Source of the DNA: Megalonaias nervosa | Taxonomy: Eukaryota; Mollusca; Bivalvia; Unionida; Unionidae | Assembly: GCA_016617855.1 (NCBI GenBank) | Contig: JAECUM010001699.1 | Span: forward strand, 1 to 64,000 | Reading direction: 5' to 3' | DNA length: 64,000 nucleotides | Shown: positions 38,201 to 52,410 of the stretch, piece by piece | Numbering within the stretch: the first letter of the stretch is position 1 | Layout: each line of letters starts with the position of its first letter | The notes under the pieces: model-generated | The model's input: the letters and a program-made list of their open reading frames with translations, nothing else | Database searches by the model: none | What the model was told of the DNA's origin: nothing | Position numbers and translations under genes: made by a program

Positions 38201-41200
38201 CAAAACTGGCTTAGCTGTGCTACTTTACTGTTCCCCCGAATCTCAAAGAGTTGTTTGAGTTGTATTTGGGGAGGGGGACCTAATCTCACTTCCTTGGAAT
38301 CTTGCTTATTTACATTAAATTCTTTAATTATGCATTAATTTCACACAGGTATTTCTTGCTCATACTAAATTGCTGTGAAGTTACATGATCTTATTCCAAT
38401 CAAACTTCTACATATTGTAAATGAAATGACATAGTTCACATAGCACCATCGCATATTTTTTCAATTGCTGCAAAGTTAAACAAAGGTACTGTGAATGGCA
38501 CATTATTCTCCTACTGTTTATTACTCTTCTATATAGGTACTATTAAGGCCAAAAATAAATATGTGTGTTTCCTAATGCACTGGTTTTAAAATGTGTATGA
38601 TTTAGATTTTAATGTAGCTTTAAAAAAATTTCAGTCATATCACTATGATGCCTGCAGTGTGGAAGGTTATAGTGATGGCTACCACTGGAGCTTCATCCCA
38701 CTGACATGTAGCATTATGTCCCACCCAGTCACATTATCCTGACAACAGGCCGACCAGTCCTACCACAATCCACTTAATACTGAGCGCTTGGCGAGGCAGC
38801 CGTAAGAACCGTTTTTATAAGTCTTTGGTATGACTCGGCTGTGGTTTGAACCTTCGACCTCCCGCATCCGAAGCAGATGCTCTAACCACTAGGCCACCAG
38901 ATTGGTTGGTTTTAAAATTAGGGTAGGTAGGTATTATTTTTCAAGTTTTTTTTTCTTAAACATTAGATATATATTATAATGATTAGTATAAACAATATAC
39001 AAAACACTTCAAGTAGGCTAAACCAGCTCAATTACATGCATAAATCAATTTCAGAATTATTTTTTTTTTATTTTTTTTTTTTACCCCAGCAGGAAAAAGT
39101 CCTAGGATTGGTAATGAAAAACAGGGATGGTCGTCTGACCAGAAACACATATTTTATAGTTCCATGTTGACCAGTGGGTCTCAATGACAGGCATATTTGA
39201 TAATGACAAGTGGTCTTGAGCTAAATTTACTTTGCAAAAACCACTGCATTGTATTTTCTTATTCGACTTACCATAACCATGTCCTTTGACCCTGAGACCC
39301 CAGAATCTATAGTTCTCTATTACCCTTAGTGCCAGAAATCCATAAAGTTTTTGGTCATGGAACTTATCCTGTAACAAAAGTTCACCACCAAAATCACATC
39401 TGGACCCAACCCATCAATCGGCCAATTCCATACAAACCCTCCCCAAACTTGTTCTTGTTATGTGCTGTAAAACTAAAGTTATCATGCGAAAAACTTTCTA
39501 TACATACACAACTAAATAAGGGTCAAAGCAAAACAAAAGAGTATGAAAAAGTACAAAGTCATGAACTGACTACTTAAGATTAACTGAATGAGTACAAAAA
39601 GTCATAGCATTGCAGGCTGAAAATCATGTACGCATGTATTGTTATAAAATGCATCAAGAAAAAGGTGGGATAGTGAGTTATTTTTTTGGTCTGACATATT
39701 ATTGATATGACACTGGTTTCCACAACAGAAAACCTGTGCAGATGACATCACACTGGTTTCCACAACAGAATGCCTGTGCAGGTAACATCACATTGGTTTC
39801 CACAACAGAAAGCCTGTGCAGGTGACATCACACTGGTTTCAACAACAGAAAGCCTGGCAAATGACATCACATTGGTTTCCACAACAGAAAGCCCGTGCAG
39901 ATGACATCACACTGGTTTCCAAAACAGAAAGCCTGTGCATACAATATCACACTGTTTTCCATAACAGAAAGCATATACAGATGATATCACATTGGTTTCC
40001 ACAACAGAAAGCCTGTGCAGATGATAAGACATTGGTTTCTGTAAAAGAATGTCTGTGCAGATGATACTACATTGGTTTCCACAACAACTTTTTAGTTTAC
40101 TTTATCATTTTCTTTCAAAGAACTCTTATTGCAATTAATATAAATGCATAAGAACTTATAATTTTCAGTATTTAATAAGAGAGAGTAGTCACATCTATGT
40201 AATTATATGTCCAATCTCTCCCTGAGCTCAAAGATCTATAATATATTAAGGTAAAACATAACATCATATTAATTATATCACAATATAATGATCACATCAT
40301 TTTGAGCTGTGCAGTAAATGTTAATTATAAAAAAATGAAACGCTTTAAACAGGGCTTTACAATTTCACTTGCCCTATGCCACAGACAAGTTCAAATTTTG
40401 TTAACCAGGGCTGTACAAATCCCTTTGCCATGTCACAAACAAGTTCAAATTCTGTTAAACAGGACTTAACAAATCCCCTTGCCCATACAAGACATACAAG
40501 TTCAAATTCTATTCATAGAGCTTAATGTGTTCTGCAAGTTACTCTGTAATCCAACCACATCACATATAGCAAGTTACTCTGCAATCCAACTACATTACAT
40601 ATAGCAAGTTACTCTGCAATCCAACCACATTACATATAGCAAGTTACTCTGCAATCCAACCACATCACATATAGCAAGTTACTCTGCAATCCAACCACAT
40701 TACATATAGCAAGTTACTCTGTAATCCATCCACATTACATATAGCAAGTTACTCTGCAATCCAACCACATTACATATAGCAAGTTACTCTACAATCCAGC
40801 CACATTACATATAGCAAGTTACTCTGCAATCCAACCACATTACATACAGCAAGTTACTCTGCAATCCAACCAAATTACATATAGCAAGTTACTCTGCAAT
40901 CCAACCAACCACATTACATATAGCAAGTTACTCTGCAATCCAACCACATTACATATATTAACACCTTTGGTCTTAGTTTATATGCACCATACTTCATGAA
41001 AAAACTGGCATCAGCAGCTTTAATCTTCCCTTTATGTTATCTATCTATCCTTTATTTTATCTATCCTTTATTTTACACATACTGTTGACAAAGTTTGCCA
41101 TTTCCAGCTTGCAAATTCTAAAAAAAAACAAACAGCTTGGTAAAGATTGTTGAGATGTGTGTTGTCAATTTCACAATAACTAGATGATAAGGCAAAAAAT

Positions 41201-44200
41201 ATTAGGACAAGTAGGTCTTTTTTTTAAACACACACACACACACACATATATACAAATATATACAATAAAATGATTATTATACAAAAATGTACTAAGCACT
41301 TCAAGTACTATGCAAAACTGTCTGTATTAGATGCATAAATTAATTTCAGGAAGTTTTTTTAAACAAATTTTAAAATTTAAAAATTGGGGGGAGGCCTAAC
41401 TGTAAATAATTCATGATACAGGTGTTTCAAAATAAAAAGTACTCATTTCTAAAATAACTAGCCACCTAGATTTCTTTAAAAGTGCAATCGTTATCCCAAA
41501 ACTCTAGCATCCCTAAGCAATGTTAATCACCTATTGTTTATATGATAATTACAGGAGACCAATTCATGCTTACTATTCATACTTACATACTTACTATTTG
41601 GCAAAATATTAAATGAATACAAAAGTAAATGTTCTCAAATCACTCTTAATAGTTGACTAATCAAAGATATTTTTCATGTGTGACGCCAATTTAAGATGTC
41701 CAGGTGATAATTGTTAAGTAAATCCATAAAGTGTTCTCAAATCATCCTGCTGAGAGTATAAATAATGTAGCTGAAGAGATGTGTGTGTGAGTATAAGCAG
41801 CAAAGGAAACTTTATGAAGTTTCTCCAACAAATATTATGAAGTTTCCAAAAAAACATAAAGTTTCCACAACAAATTTAATTAATCTGTTTCAAACAAAAA
41901 TCAGTTTAATTTTTCAATTTAAGGTCTTTACCTAAACACATCTCCATCTCTCCCCCCTCAGAAAACTCAATATTTCCAAAACCCTTATTTATATATTTGA
42001 TCATCTATATGCATACCGGTATATGTATCTGTCTCTGCTTTTTCTAATAATATATGCATTCTAACCTTGTCATCTGAATATCCACATGTACTATTTACAT
42101 TATAAATGTGTTATCCATGTTGCTGTGGCTGACTCTGATGATGCTACATTTGATTTTATATTGTTTAAAATATTAAACAAACACTGTACCAAATTTAACT
42201 CACATACAAGTCAAATCAAACTGCAAAGAACAAAGATTCTGCTCTGCCATAGCATAATGTGCCTGCAGATCAGGATCTATCTAGTTTATTCTACTGATTA
42301 CTCTTAAGAAACTGCACAGACCCAGATCTGCCAGTGCATTTATGAGACAGTCGATCTGGGTCTGTGCAGTTGGCAGTTTGACTCAACTTACAAGCACGAA
42401 CATATAGTATCTTACTGCACTGCAAGTTTTATAGGTTCCATAAAGGAAAGTTGCTATTCCATAAAACACATTTTCAAGCTACTTTATAAAGAGTATAAAG
42501 ACAGCCATTTGCATTCTAGAAAAATAATGTTCTGACTGGCAGCTGCAAATGATTTCAAAAATATTCAATACTGTGATGCAAAATTTTTCATAAACTTTTT
42601 TTATTTTTTAAGGCATACCAATATTAAAGACAAAAATAATTTTAATTTTCTTATTTACCTAACATTTTGTAAAACTTAAATATGAAAAACGAAAAAAACA
42701 TTCTCTGTATCAAAGATCTGAGGGCAACAAAATTATTAAATTTTTTATAGACTGAAGTCGTATCAAATAAAATTAAAGTGCAAGAAAAATTACTGATATT
42801 AGAAACAAACCGTTTAATTAGGTGGGGAGGGGACTATGATTTTACCTCATGTGTTTCTTAAACTGAAATAAATGTTTAGAATTGATGCCGTCTTTTTATA
42901 AATGGCTTTTTATAAATAAAAGCAAGAATATTTTGTTAAACTTCAAGCTATTTTGAAAATCAATTTTGTTTAGTATTTTATTTAGTATTCTTTATCATTT
43001 TTTTAAAATTTGTTTTATTTTTCTAATTAGTCAGTTGACACCATGGTGCCTGCATTTTACACATTGTGCATTACTACAAAGACTGTTGATTCTGGGTCCC
43101 ATATTAGACCAACAAGTAGGTCTCCGCTTCTTTTTTTATTATTCTGACAGCTGTCATAAAAAAAAAAAAAGAGAGAAGCGGAGACCTCTATCATAGATGT
43201 ATACATAGGTATTCTGTTCTGACAGGGATTATTACTAAAAAGTGAGTGTTATGAAGAATTTAACGCCATGGGTCAAAAGAAGAGGGCTTTTAGTTACGAT
43301 CCGCATACCAAGGTCAGTCGAAATAAATTTATTAATTACTAGCGAGCGTACGATACACTAGAACTGATGGGAAGGTTAACACTGCGTAAAACTTCAGTAT
43401 GGACTACTGCCCGACAACGTTGGTCTCCGCTGTCAGAATTAAAAAAAAAAAAAGCGATGACCTATTTGTTGGTCTAGGTCCTATATATAAATCTCATGTT
43501 ACCCCAAAAAGTTACATTTTACTCAGCCTGAAATAAGCCATTCTATTAAACTTCAACCTTCGGTACAGATGATAGAGGTATTTTGTTTTACCCTCATCGA
43601 TCCACCCAAAACCGTAAATTTTAACATTTCGCTCAGGGTCTTTTGAATTCGAGGCCTTGCGTTTTAAAAGTTACAACTTACAAGCGCTACAATACGTTAA
43701 TCATCACCCTTAATTTCACAAATCTCTCCTTTCTCATAAAATTGCAGATTTTCACTTACCCTTCCAGTGCAGTTCGAGCATTTCTCCATATCTATATCAA
43801 TGTATGACACAGTGACAGTCACAAAACTCACAATTAGAATGAAAGAAAACGGCAGGTGAAATACAGCCACCCGTTTCTTCGCCATTTCAACTGTGCAGTC
43901 ACTTTTCGGTCAATGACTGAACAATGAAGACCGAGATCATACAACCAAGCACCTGTCAACATAAATAGGCGAGACCAGTTTATCGATTTTGCTGCGCAAA
44001 GCGCTGCGCTTGTATCCAGAGGTAGAGATTGTTAAGGCATATATAACTATGAATGTAGAAAATACCAAATGGTTTATTTTTTGGTTGGATGGTTTTTAAG
44101 AGCACTTTTAATACATTTCTGGCCCATATATTGAAAACGAGATGGGCGATATGAGACTCTCCCATGGACATAGATAGGCAGCCTATCCAGCCTGGCCTCA

Positions 44201-44775
44201 TCGGGTATCGAACCTGCAACCATCGAATTACTACTTCTACGCTCGACCAACCGAGCCTTTGCGGCTCACGGCTCTTACATCGCTTGTCAAATGACTCAAG
44301 TTAAGAGAAGCATAATTTAATCTATCTATCGACTGATCGATTGATTGTTCTAAATATTTTATGGTTTAAAAAGATATAATTAATTCCACAGGAGTCTGAC
44401 GTTTTATCAATAAAAGTACGACGAAATTTCTGACAACATGAAATCACCTATCGGTATTATCAATGAACACAAGGTGTGCAAGCATGACCACAGCCCTCCG
44501 TTCGATTCGACATTTCTCACGCGTCTTTCATCGCTTCAGAATCGCAAGATGACTGTAAAACTACACATATCCATTCAAAAGACAGTAACGTACCAACGCA
44601 TTGTTCATTGATAATACCGATAAGGTGATTTTTTATGTTGTCAGAAATTTCGTCGTACTTTATTGATAAAACGTCAGAGTCCTGTGTTAAATCTCTGTAA
44701 GAAACTTCCAAATCGAGAAGTTTGTTCCTGATACAAATAAAAACATACAAGAGACTGACTCGAATAAATAATCTG

Positions 44776-44821
<46 letters not shown>

Positions 44822-47800
44822 CAAATATAAATTTAAAAAAAAAATACTTGTGTACAATGAGCAAAAAAAAAAAGCCATATTTGGGTGGAACTGACAATCC
44901 TCTTTAGAGGACGACCATTTCATAGAGATACGATCGCAGAAAAAAAAAAAAACAACAGCCTGGCAAATAAAATTATTATAAATTGCAGCTATGATCCATG
45001 TAGATCCAAATCTGTTATAGAATGATGCAAATAGAACGAACAACGTAGACACCAATCTACTGTCACATAATGTAAGTAGAACGAATATTTAGACCCAGAT
45101 CTATCGTCATACAAGGATAGTGTAGACCACACTATATCACAGCATACTACAGTCCTTCCTGGAGAGTACATGATCCACTTTTCAAACTGCAACACAGATT
45201 CATGTATCAAGCGACCGAGACCAGCATTTCCAACAAGACAGTATACTCCACCAATCACTGACATTAGTAAACGCATTCCTCCTTCAGAAAATACTCTCGA
45301 GTTCTTTAGGATTTCCCCATGCGATTTATAATGCCTTTGTAAGGAGACCCATGTCAGAGCATACAGGCAGATAACTTTGGCGAAACTATTTTGCTGCTTA
45401 TTTCAATCGTTATAGCAGCGTATACACATCAGATAAATCAGATGATAGTGCCATAATAATTTAATCGTAGGCTACTTATGAGACTAGCACATTTTTTTTT
45501 TTTCCATGTTGTGGCGATAATGTAGCATGAAAGGCTGCCTATGGGGGAATAGCTGCTACAACTCCATGAAATACGCCACTTCGAGCCATGTTGTACATGA
45601 GTTGTACAGTCTAAGTTGCTGTCACATCACTGTTGCCAGTAAGTAGTTGTATTTTATGGACAGAGATGGGTTTTTGGGTTGAGATTTTTTAGCTGGTTTG
45701 TTATAGAGAACTGTATTGACCAGGTCCCCATAAAATGAAAATACATAAACACGTAACGGTGCATAACAGAAATACATTCACTAAATGACAAGTCTCACAT
45801 TTGCATGCACGAGCATTAAATAGTGTAATTATAAATAACACAATGTGCAAATCTACCCTGAAGACTACCTGCAGCATATGTCCGCTGCGGAGCTCTTTTG
45901 CTGCAGCTTCATCGGCTTGATTTTATTTCAGCTGTGGTCTTGGCTGTACAAGAATGCTGGTCATGGCATGGTAGTTTTCTTGTCATCAAATATGCGTTCA
46001 CTGTGATCCTGGTTGCCATCTTCTGCCAAGATGGCCTTGTCCCATTCAACAATTGGTGCAAGTTCTGCTGGACTGAATGATTCTTATTTCCTAGGGTTGC
46101 TGCATGGAATCTACATAAAAGGCAGTTGATGTTATAAATGTTGAGAATTCAGTATAGGACATGCAGCAACCAAGCATATTGAGTGTATCTGTCAATTCCC
46201 TGCTTCCAAAGGTGTGGTTGAGATCGACAGCAAGACGTGAATGTTTGGTGACATGACTGATGTAGACAATGTTGTCATGTCACAGGCAATACTCAAGCAT
46301 CGTGGATCTAAATCTATGTCTTCGTGATATCAGTACTTTTTTTCATCCATTAGCCAAGCAATAGTTTTGTACAGTAATGAATCAAGAAACGTCTTCTGTG
46401 GCTCAAGATTTGTCTCGCTGAATGGAAAGTATTCTTAGTCAAGTTTTGGGATGAAAGACATATGCTGGTGGAAGATGCATATTGCACGACGTATAATAGT
46501 CTCTTCAGAAACCGGCTGAACATCCTCATCACATGGTTCATAATTAATTCCAACTCAGCAGCAATTTCGCTGGCAGGTGATTGGCCTTGGCAAGCTCTTC
46601 ACCACCGGATATTTCATTTGAACAGATAAGATCAGAGACACCCATTTGTGCAACAAACGACAAAGTTATCCACTCTTTCATGAGAAGTTGCTTCAGATGC
46701 TGTGATGTTTATGTAGTGTAGTTCGTCAATCCTGCTTCTTCTGTAAGTTTCTAGAAATATGTGCGAAGAGTGTTCAGTACAAAAAAATTTATCTTGGCCG
46801 CTATGTCAGACCTGAACTATTTTATTAGTTTACCATACGCTTTTGTAAACGCACTTTCCTCTTGCAGAGTCTTCCGAGCTGCTGCAGCATTTATTGGGTT
46901 AATGTATCGAATAACCTTTTTTCTTTCTGTGGTACGTTGCCTACGCTGACACTAAGTCCCCACTGGTGACACCTCGTGAATGTGTAATTATTTGAATGGC
47001 GTTACGCATTTCTGCGGCATGAAGAATTGTAGCGTACTTGGTCTGTTTATTAGAATCACCACCAATAGCACTTACCACCATTAACCATGTTGACCGTTGT
47101 TTTAGGTAACAAACTTCTCCACAAATGAAGCGGTTCATTTTCCAATCAAATGCAGATTCCCTGGTAAAAGATCTTGTAAATCATGCACTAGAACCGTTTG
47201 ATTCAGCAGTCATTTTGGAGTCTGAGGGAAGTCAGCAACCAGATCCTGTACCTACTAAAGTTGTAAATATTGTTAAGAGAGCTTTTATTTTGTATAAATT
47301 ACAGTTATGCAAATAAGGACATTAAAATTATGAATGGCAAATGCAGGTATTTCATTATTGGTACTGTAAATTTAAGAACATATCATTCCCATTGGTACTG
47401 AGATCTCATCCAAAGAATCTTTCAAATTTTGTTGCGCAGGACAGATCTTATTAAGAGAGGTTTTTACACTTGACTGTTTTGTAAAACTAAATATAAAGAA
47501 CATAATATTGCAATAATACAAACATTTGGGAGCAACGCATATTCTCTTTAATCACTGAGACATACGTTTTGTTTTTTTAATTAAAAAAAGTATTAAAGCA
47601 ATTTCTTGATCTGCAATATGGTTTAACACAAGTAAGTCTTGGTCACCAAAAGTTTCATGTTGTAACAGACCAAATTTTTAGGTCGATATCTGTTTGGTTA
47701 TTGTTAATCTCTGTAGGCAACATTTAGCTAGACACATGTACGATTAACTAGATTATGGGGAATGGCCGCCATTGAAAAGCCATAATGTACGGATTGGTTC

Positions 47801-50619
47801 AGCCAAAGTCAGGAGTTATCGATATATAATTAAGGGCTTAGTTTGTTTAAACTTACCGGAACCGAGTTCAGTTCCTGGTTTGTATGGAAGCTGACAGTTG
47901 GGACATTGACCAGAAAACAGTTGGTAGCCATTTGTTGTCAGACGTAGTGCAGTGTTTCGATGTTAGTGAAGCGGGAATTTTATGTCATTCTGATTGGTTA
48001 CGCTGTGGAAGGGGGCGTGGGTTCACACGAAAAACTATCAGTTTAAATGTGCAGTAGTGGAATTTGCAACTCAGTCTGCACTTTTCTACAAGAGAAAAGA
48101 ACAAGAACAGAGGGCTCCGAGAAATTTAATGAGTAAATCTCTCGTAAAAAATCATCCAAGGGGGAAGCGATTGTCTGGAGAATTGACAGACACCAAAAGC
48201 TTGAAACACAAGGTATGTGCACAATCTCATGTAAATTAGTTGATACTACTATGATGACTTGTTTGATTTAATTGCTTGTATTTGCATGTATTTGCAGGGA
48301 TTTATTTGTTTGAGTCGTAGATCAATTTTCTTGATATGGTATACTTGTGTTGAGTTTGTTTATCTGAGTCCGCACAATGATATTTTTCTTTATATGTACA
48401 TTGACGGCTCGCTAAGTTATAGTCTCGATTATTGTAGGGAATTATGTATCCAGAATTTCATGCTTATTCTATATAGGGAATTATGTATCTTGCATAACTG
48501 TGTTGAGTTCATTTATCTGAACTCGTACAATGATATTGTTTATTTATATACATTGACGAATTGTTGGAATGTAGATATTACGGGAAGCCGTGGAAATTAT
48601 CCGAACGAGTTTATTATGTGCATTTGTAACACTAACGTAGGGTAAGGAATTTCATTCATTCTCGTGTAATGAGACTAGTAAGGAATTAATGTCTCGGTGT
48701 GGTGTAAATGGCAATTAGCAGACCATTAGTCTGTGGAACTAGGTTGTATGTTCTGTTATGACCAATTAGTCTAGATAGCCATCGATGTCTGTTTGAATCC
48801 GATAGAATTACATCTGACCTCGAGGGGTGAGACTAATGATTTATTCCCGTATAATGTGACGGAAGATTTAGGTTGCTTTTGTTTATATTTTTACAAGGTG
48901 AGATAGTTTCGGGAAGAGACACGTTTTACAACCCAAACAGAGTGGAAAGCCAAAAAGGGAAAAATACGAGATACCAAGAATTTTGGAAAGAGGGAAGTAG
49001 AGCGAAAAGGACTTACCGGCGCGAAGGAGCCAGAAGTGCAGTCTGAGTGGACCTTTTGGACGGAACCGAACACCAGGTTATGAATCGATGCAAGGCAGTG
49101 TTATTCGATTTCTCACTCGGTTAAATGATGATTTGATTCTATCGTAAACAGAATCGGCTATTTTTATAATCTTATTTGCATTTTGAAATTCCTTAATTAG
49201 TTTCGAATTGTAACGTTTATATCATTTGCTTGTGAAATTTTATTGTTTTTGAAATTTGATTAAATTTTGTCTTTATTTGTAACGGGGGCTCGTGTTATTC
49301 TGTTCTATATATTAGCTCAGATTATCTATTTATTCCACCCATAAGTCATACTTTGTATTGACCTTACTCGATACCGGGCAAATTTCACTGTTGGCGATCA
49401 CCTCTAGATACAAAAGCCAAAACCAGTAAACCCGCCACAAATAAGTTGAGGGGGGGGGGGGGTTTACCACACATTTTCTATAGATATTATTTATTTATAT
49501 TAATAATGATAATGTGACACTATTTTCAGTTACCTATGTATTACGTGACATTATTCAATCTGAGGAAACATTTAAATCTAACCATCATATCTGACAGCAA
49601 ATGGAGTCATAAAAAATGACTTATGTCCACATCCCTCTCCCAAAACAGCACAGATTTTGATATTTAAATCCTTGTTCCAAAAACAATACACAGATTTTAC
49701 ACAATGGCATTATTACAAGTCGCAGTCTTGAGATTCTGATGGTTAATTTGATGTATTATAACTTTTGTTGTGCTATTGGGTTGCTCCAAAAACAATGCCA
49801 ATTATTGGCTTATTCTGCTTTACCAGATACAATATATGCAGTCTGTATGGCTTCCAACAGAAATTAAAGACAGATTGCAACGCATGTTACAGACACTATA
49901 TTTGCACAAAGAATCATTCTCAAACTATCAGGACTTATATATTTGTATTTTCTTTTTACCGTTTGTGTGACAAATTTGTTAACGTTACTATAGGTTCGTT
50001 TATAATTTTCGCATAATGTTATATTTTGCATACTGGGGTATTCGCCATTCATCAATTTAATATGTTACCATTCTTCTAGAATAGAAATGGCCAACTTTTT
50101 ATGCCCCAAGGCCAGTGTACTTGTTTAAAAACGTAGTGTGTATCATAGTATGAATGTAAGTATGCCCTAGTGGTTGTTCCGAGCCTGGTGAAAATATATT
50201 TGTTGACATTACATTGTTAAATCAGAATTTTTACGTGCTAATATTTCTGTTAATGTTGCATCACTTTTTCAGAGATCTTTTCTCAGTTGGAGGGACAAAT
50301 GATGCAGCCAAACACTCTGACTTAAACTTGGCTTTCTTCCCAAACATTTTGTTTTTGTCTATATTGAAGATGCGCAGTCTATTACAACTCTTCAAGAGTT
50401 CGTCTTTTGTTTTGTATTTATTAAATCACCAAGATCGTATTTTAAAAAAGTCAGATTGTGTTCTGTATTAGTTTTATTTTCAGTCCTACATTTTGATTCG
50501 TTTGTCATGGTTGTCTGTCTCTTTGCTTCAAAAATATCCTAAGTTGACCTTTGAGCTCCATCTCTGATCTTAACTTTGGGTACACGGTACACGGGCCTGA
50601 GTCAGGTATGCGACACAAA

Positions 50620-50679
<60 letters not shown>

Positions 50680-52332
50680 GCAAAGTTTCATTAAAATCTC
50701 ACAACTTATTCAAGCATTATAGAACGGATACTAAAATGCCTTTCTTGGCCTTTGAAACCTGTATGTGACCTTGACCTTGGGGCAAGTGGCCTTGGGTGTG
50801 GTAAGTTACATATCGTATTTCATAAAAATTCCTCAGGTTGTTCAAACGTTATGGAACGGACATAAATATCCCAATGTTGATTTTGAACCTCGTCTCTGAC
50901 CTTGAGATTGGAAACTTGAGCCTTTGTGTGGTACACACCACAACGTCTGGTGAATATACTCATTTGTACAAAGTTTCACTGAAAATTTTGGGACCTGACA
51001 AGAAATCCATATATTGAACTTTTTGAACCCGGCCTGCAACCTTGACCGAGGGTTTTGGTTTGTTGCGTGACACATTGTCTAGTAGAGATACATATATGTG
51101 CAGAGCTTGATCGAAATCTCTAAACTCTTTGAAAAGTTATAGACCGGAAACGTAAGCAGGATGGAGTGACGGAGGAAAAATCTAACACTATATGCCAACC
51201 ACATAAAGGTGCAAGCATACAAATATCGTCTGATGTTTAGAGTCGACTTTCCATAGTCAAAACTATTATTTGTACTATACGTTGGGATTGATGGACTATC
51301 AAGATGACATAGTAATATGCTAGGGTAGTTCTCGACAGACAATTTTCTTACAGACTAATATTACCGTTGATCATGTCTTCGTAACAAGTGCATATAATAA
51401 CGAATTGTTTCAAAATACATTTCTATCTATACAGAATTTTTGGATCATACAATCTTAAACGATATCAATTATTGTAGCAAAATACAAAAATAAAATTGTA
51501 AAAGCGTTTTACTTTTTTCAAGGACACCAGGTATGCTACATCATATACTAATAAACTAAGTTGTGTGTTCGATATTTTATCATTTAATATCGAATATTGA
51601 ACCACTGCTCACTCGAATATAGAACCCACTGCTAACTCGAATATAGAACCCATTGCTAACTTCACAAATATCGACTAAATTAGTTTTTATGAAATGTATT
51701 AATCAGTGGCGAAATATTTGTTATACAAAAACTAAACAATAGCAAATGGGACTGACGCGATGGAACTTAAATTTACAGCTCAAAGTGACCGACTATATCA
51801 GAATCTATCGATTTATATAACTTTGTCTCCAGAAATAATTATGTCCAAGAATCAGTTGTTTTATGAACAAAAAGCAATTTCCTGATAAGAAAATATCGAT
51901 TAAAATGGTCAAACGAGGCTTGCTTTGTATATGAGACCGATATTTATATAAATATAGACACGATAGAGAGCTCATTTGTGTGATTTATAACAAAAAATAA
52001 CCACTTTGGGAAATGCATTTAATTTGTGCCAGGCTTATAAGTGGACTTCATTGAAGCACATATAAATTTGCTCTATTAAAAAAGAATGTACCTCCTCCCC
52101 GCTGCTACAACTCAACAACAGTTTCAAAAAGGACTACTACCTACACAATGTATAACAGAATGAAATTCAAGTCACTACGCCTTCTGGAAGGAATCACTTC
52201 ACTTTGAACAGTCGTCTATCATACTCTAGCACATGTTACATGAGAATCGATGACCGGTCATATGGATGTGAAACGATTTGTAATGGTATGCAGACCTTAA
52301 AACTGAATCCGCAGTGCAAAATAATTTAAAAG

Positions 52333-52410
<78 letters not shown>
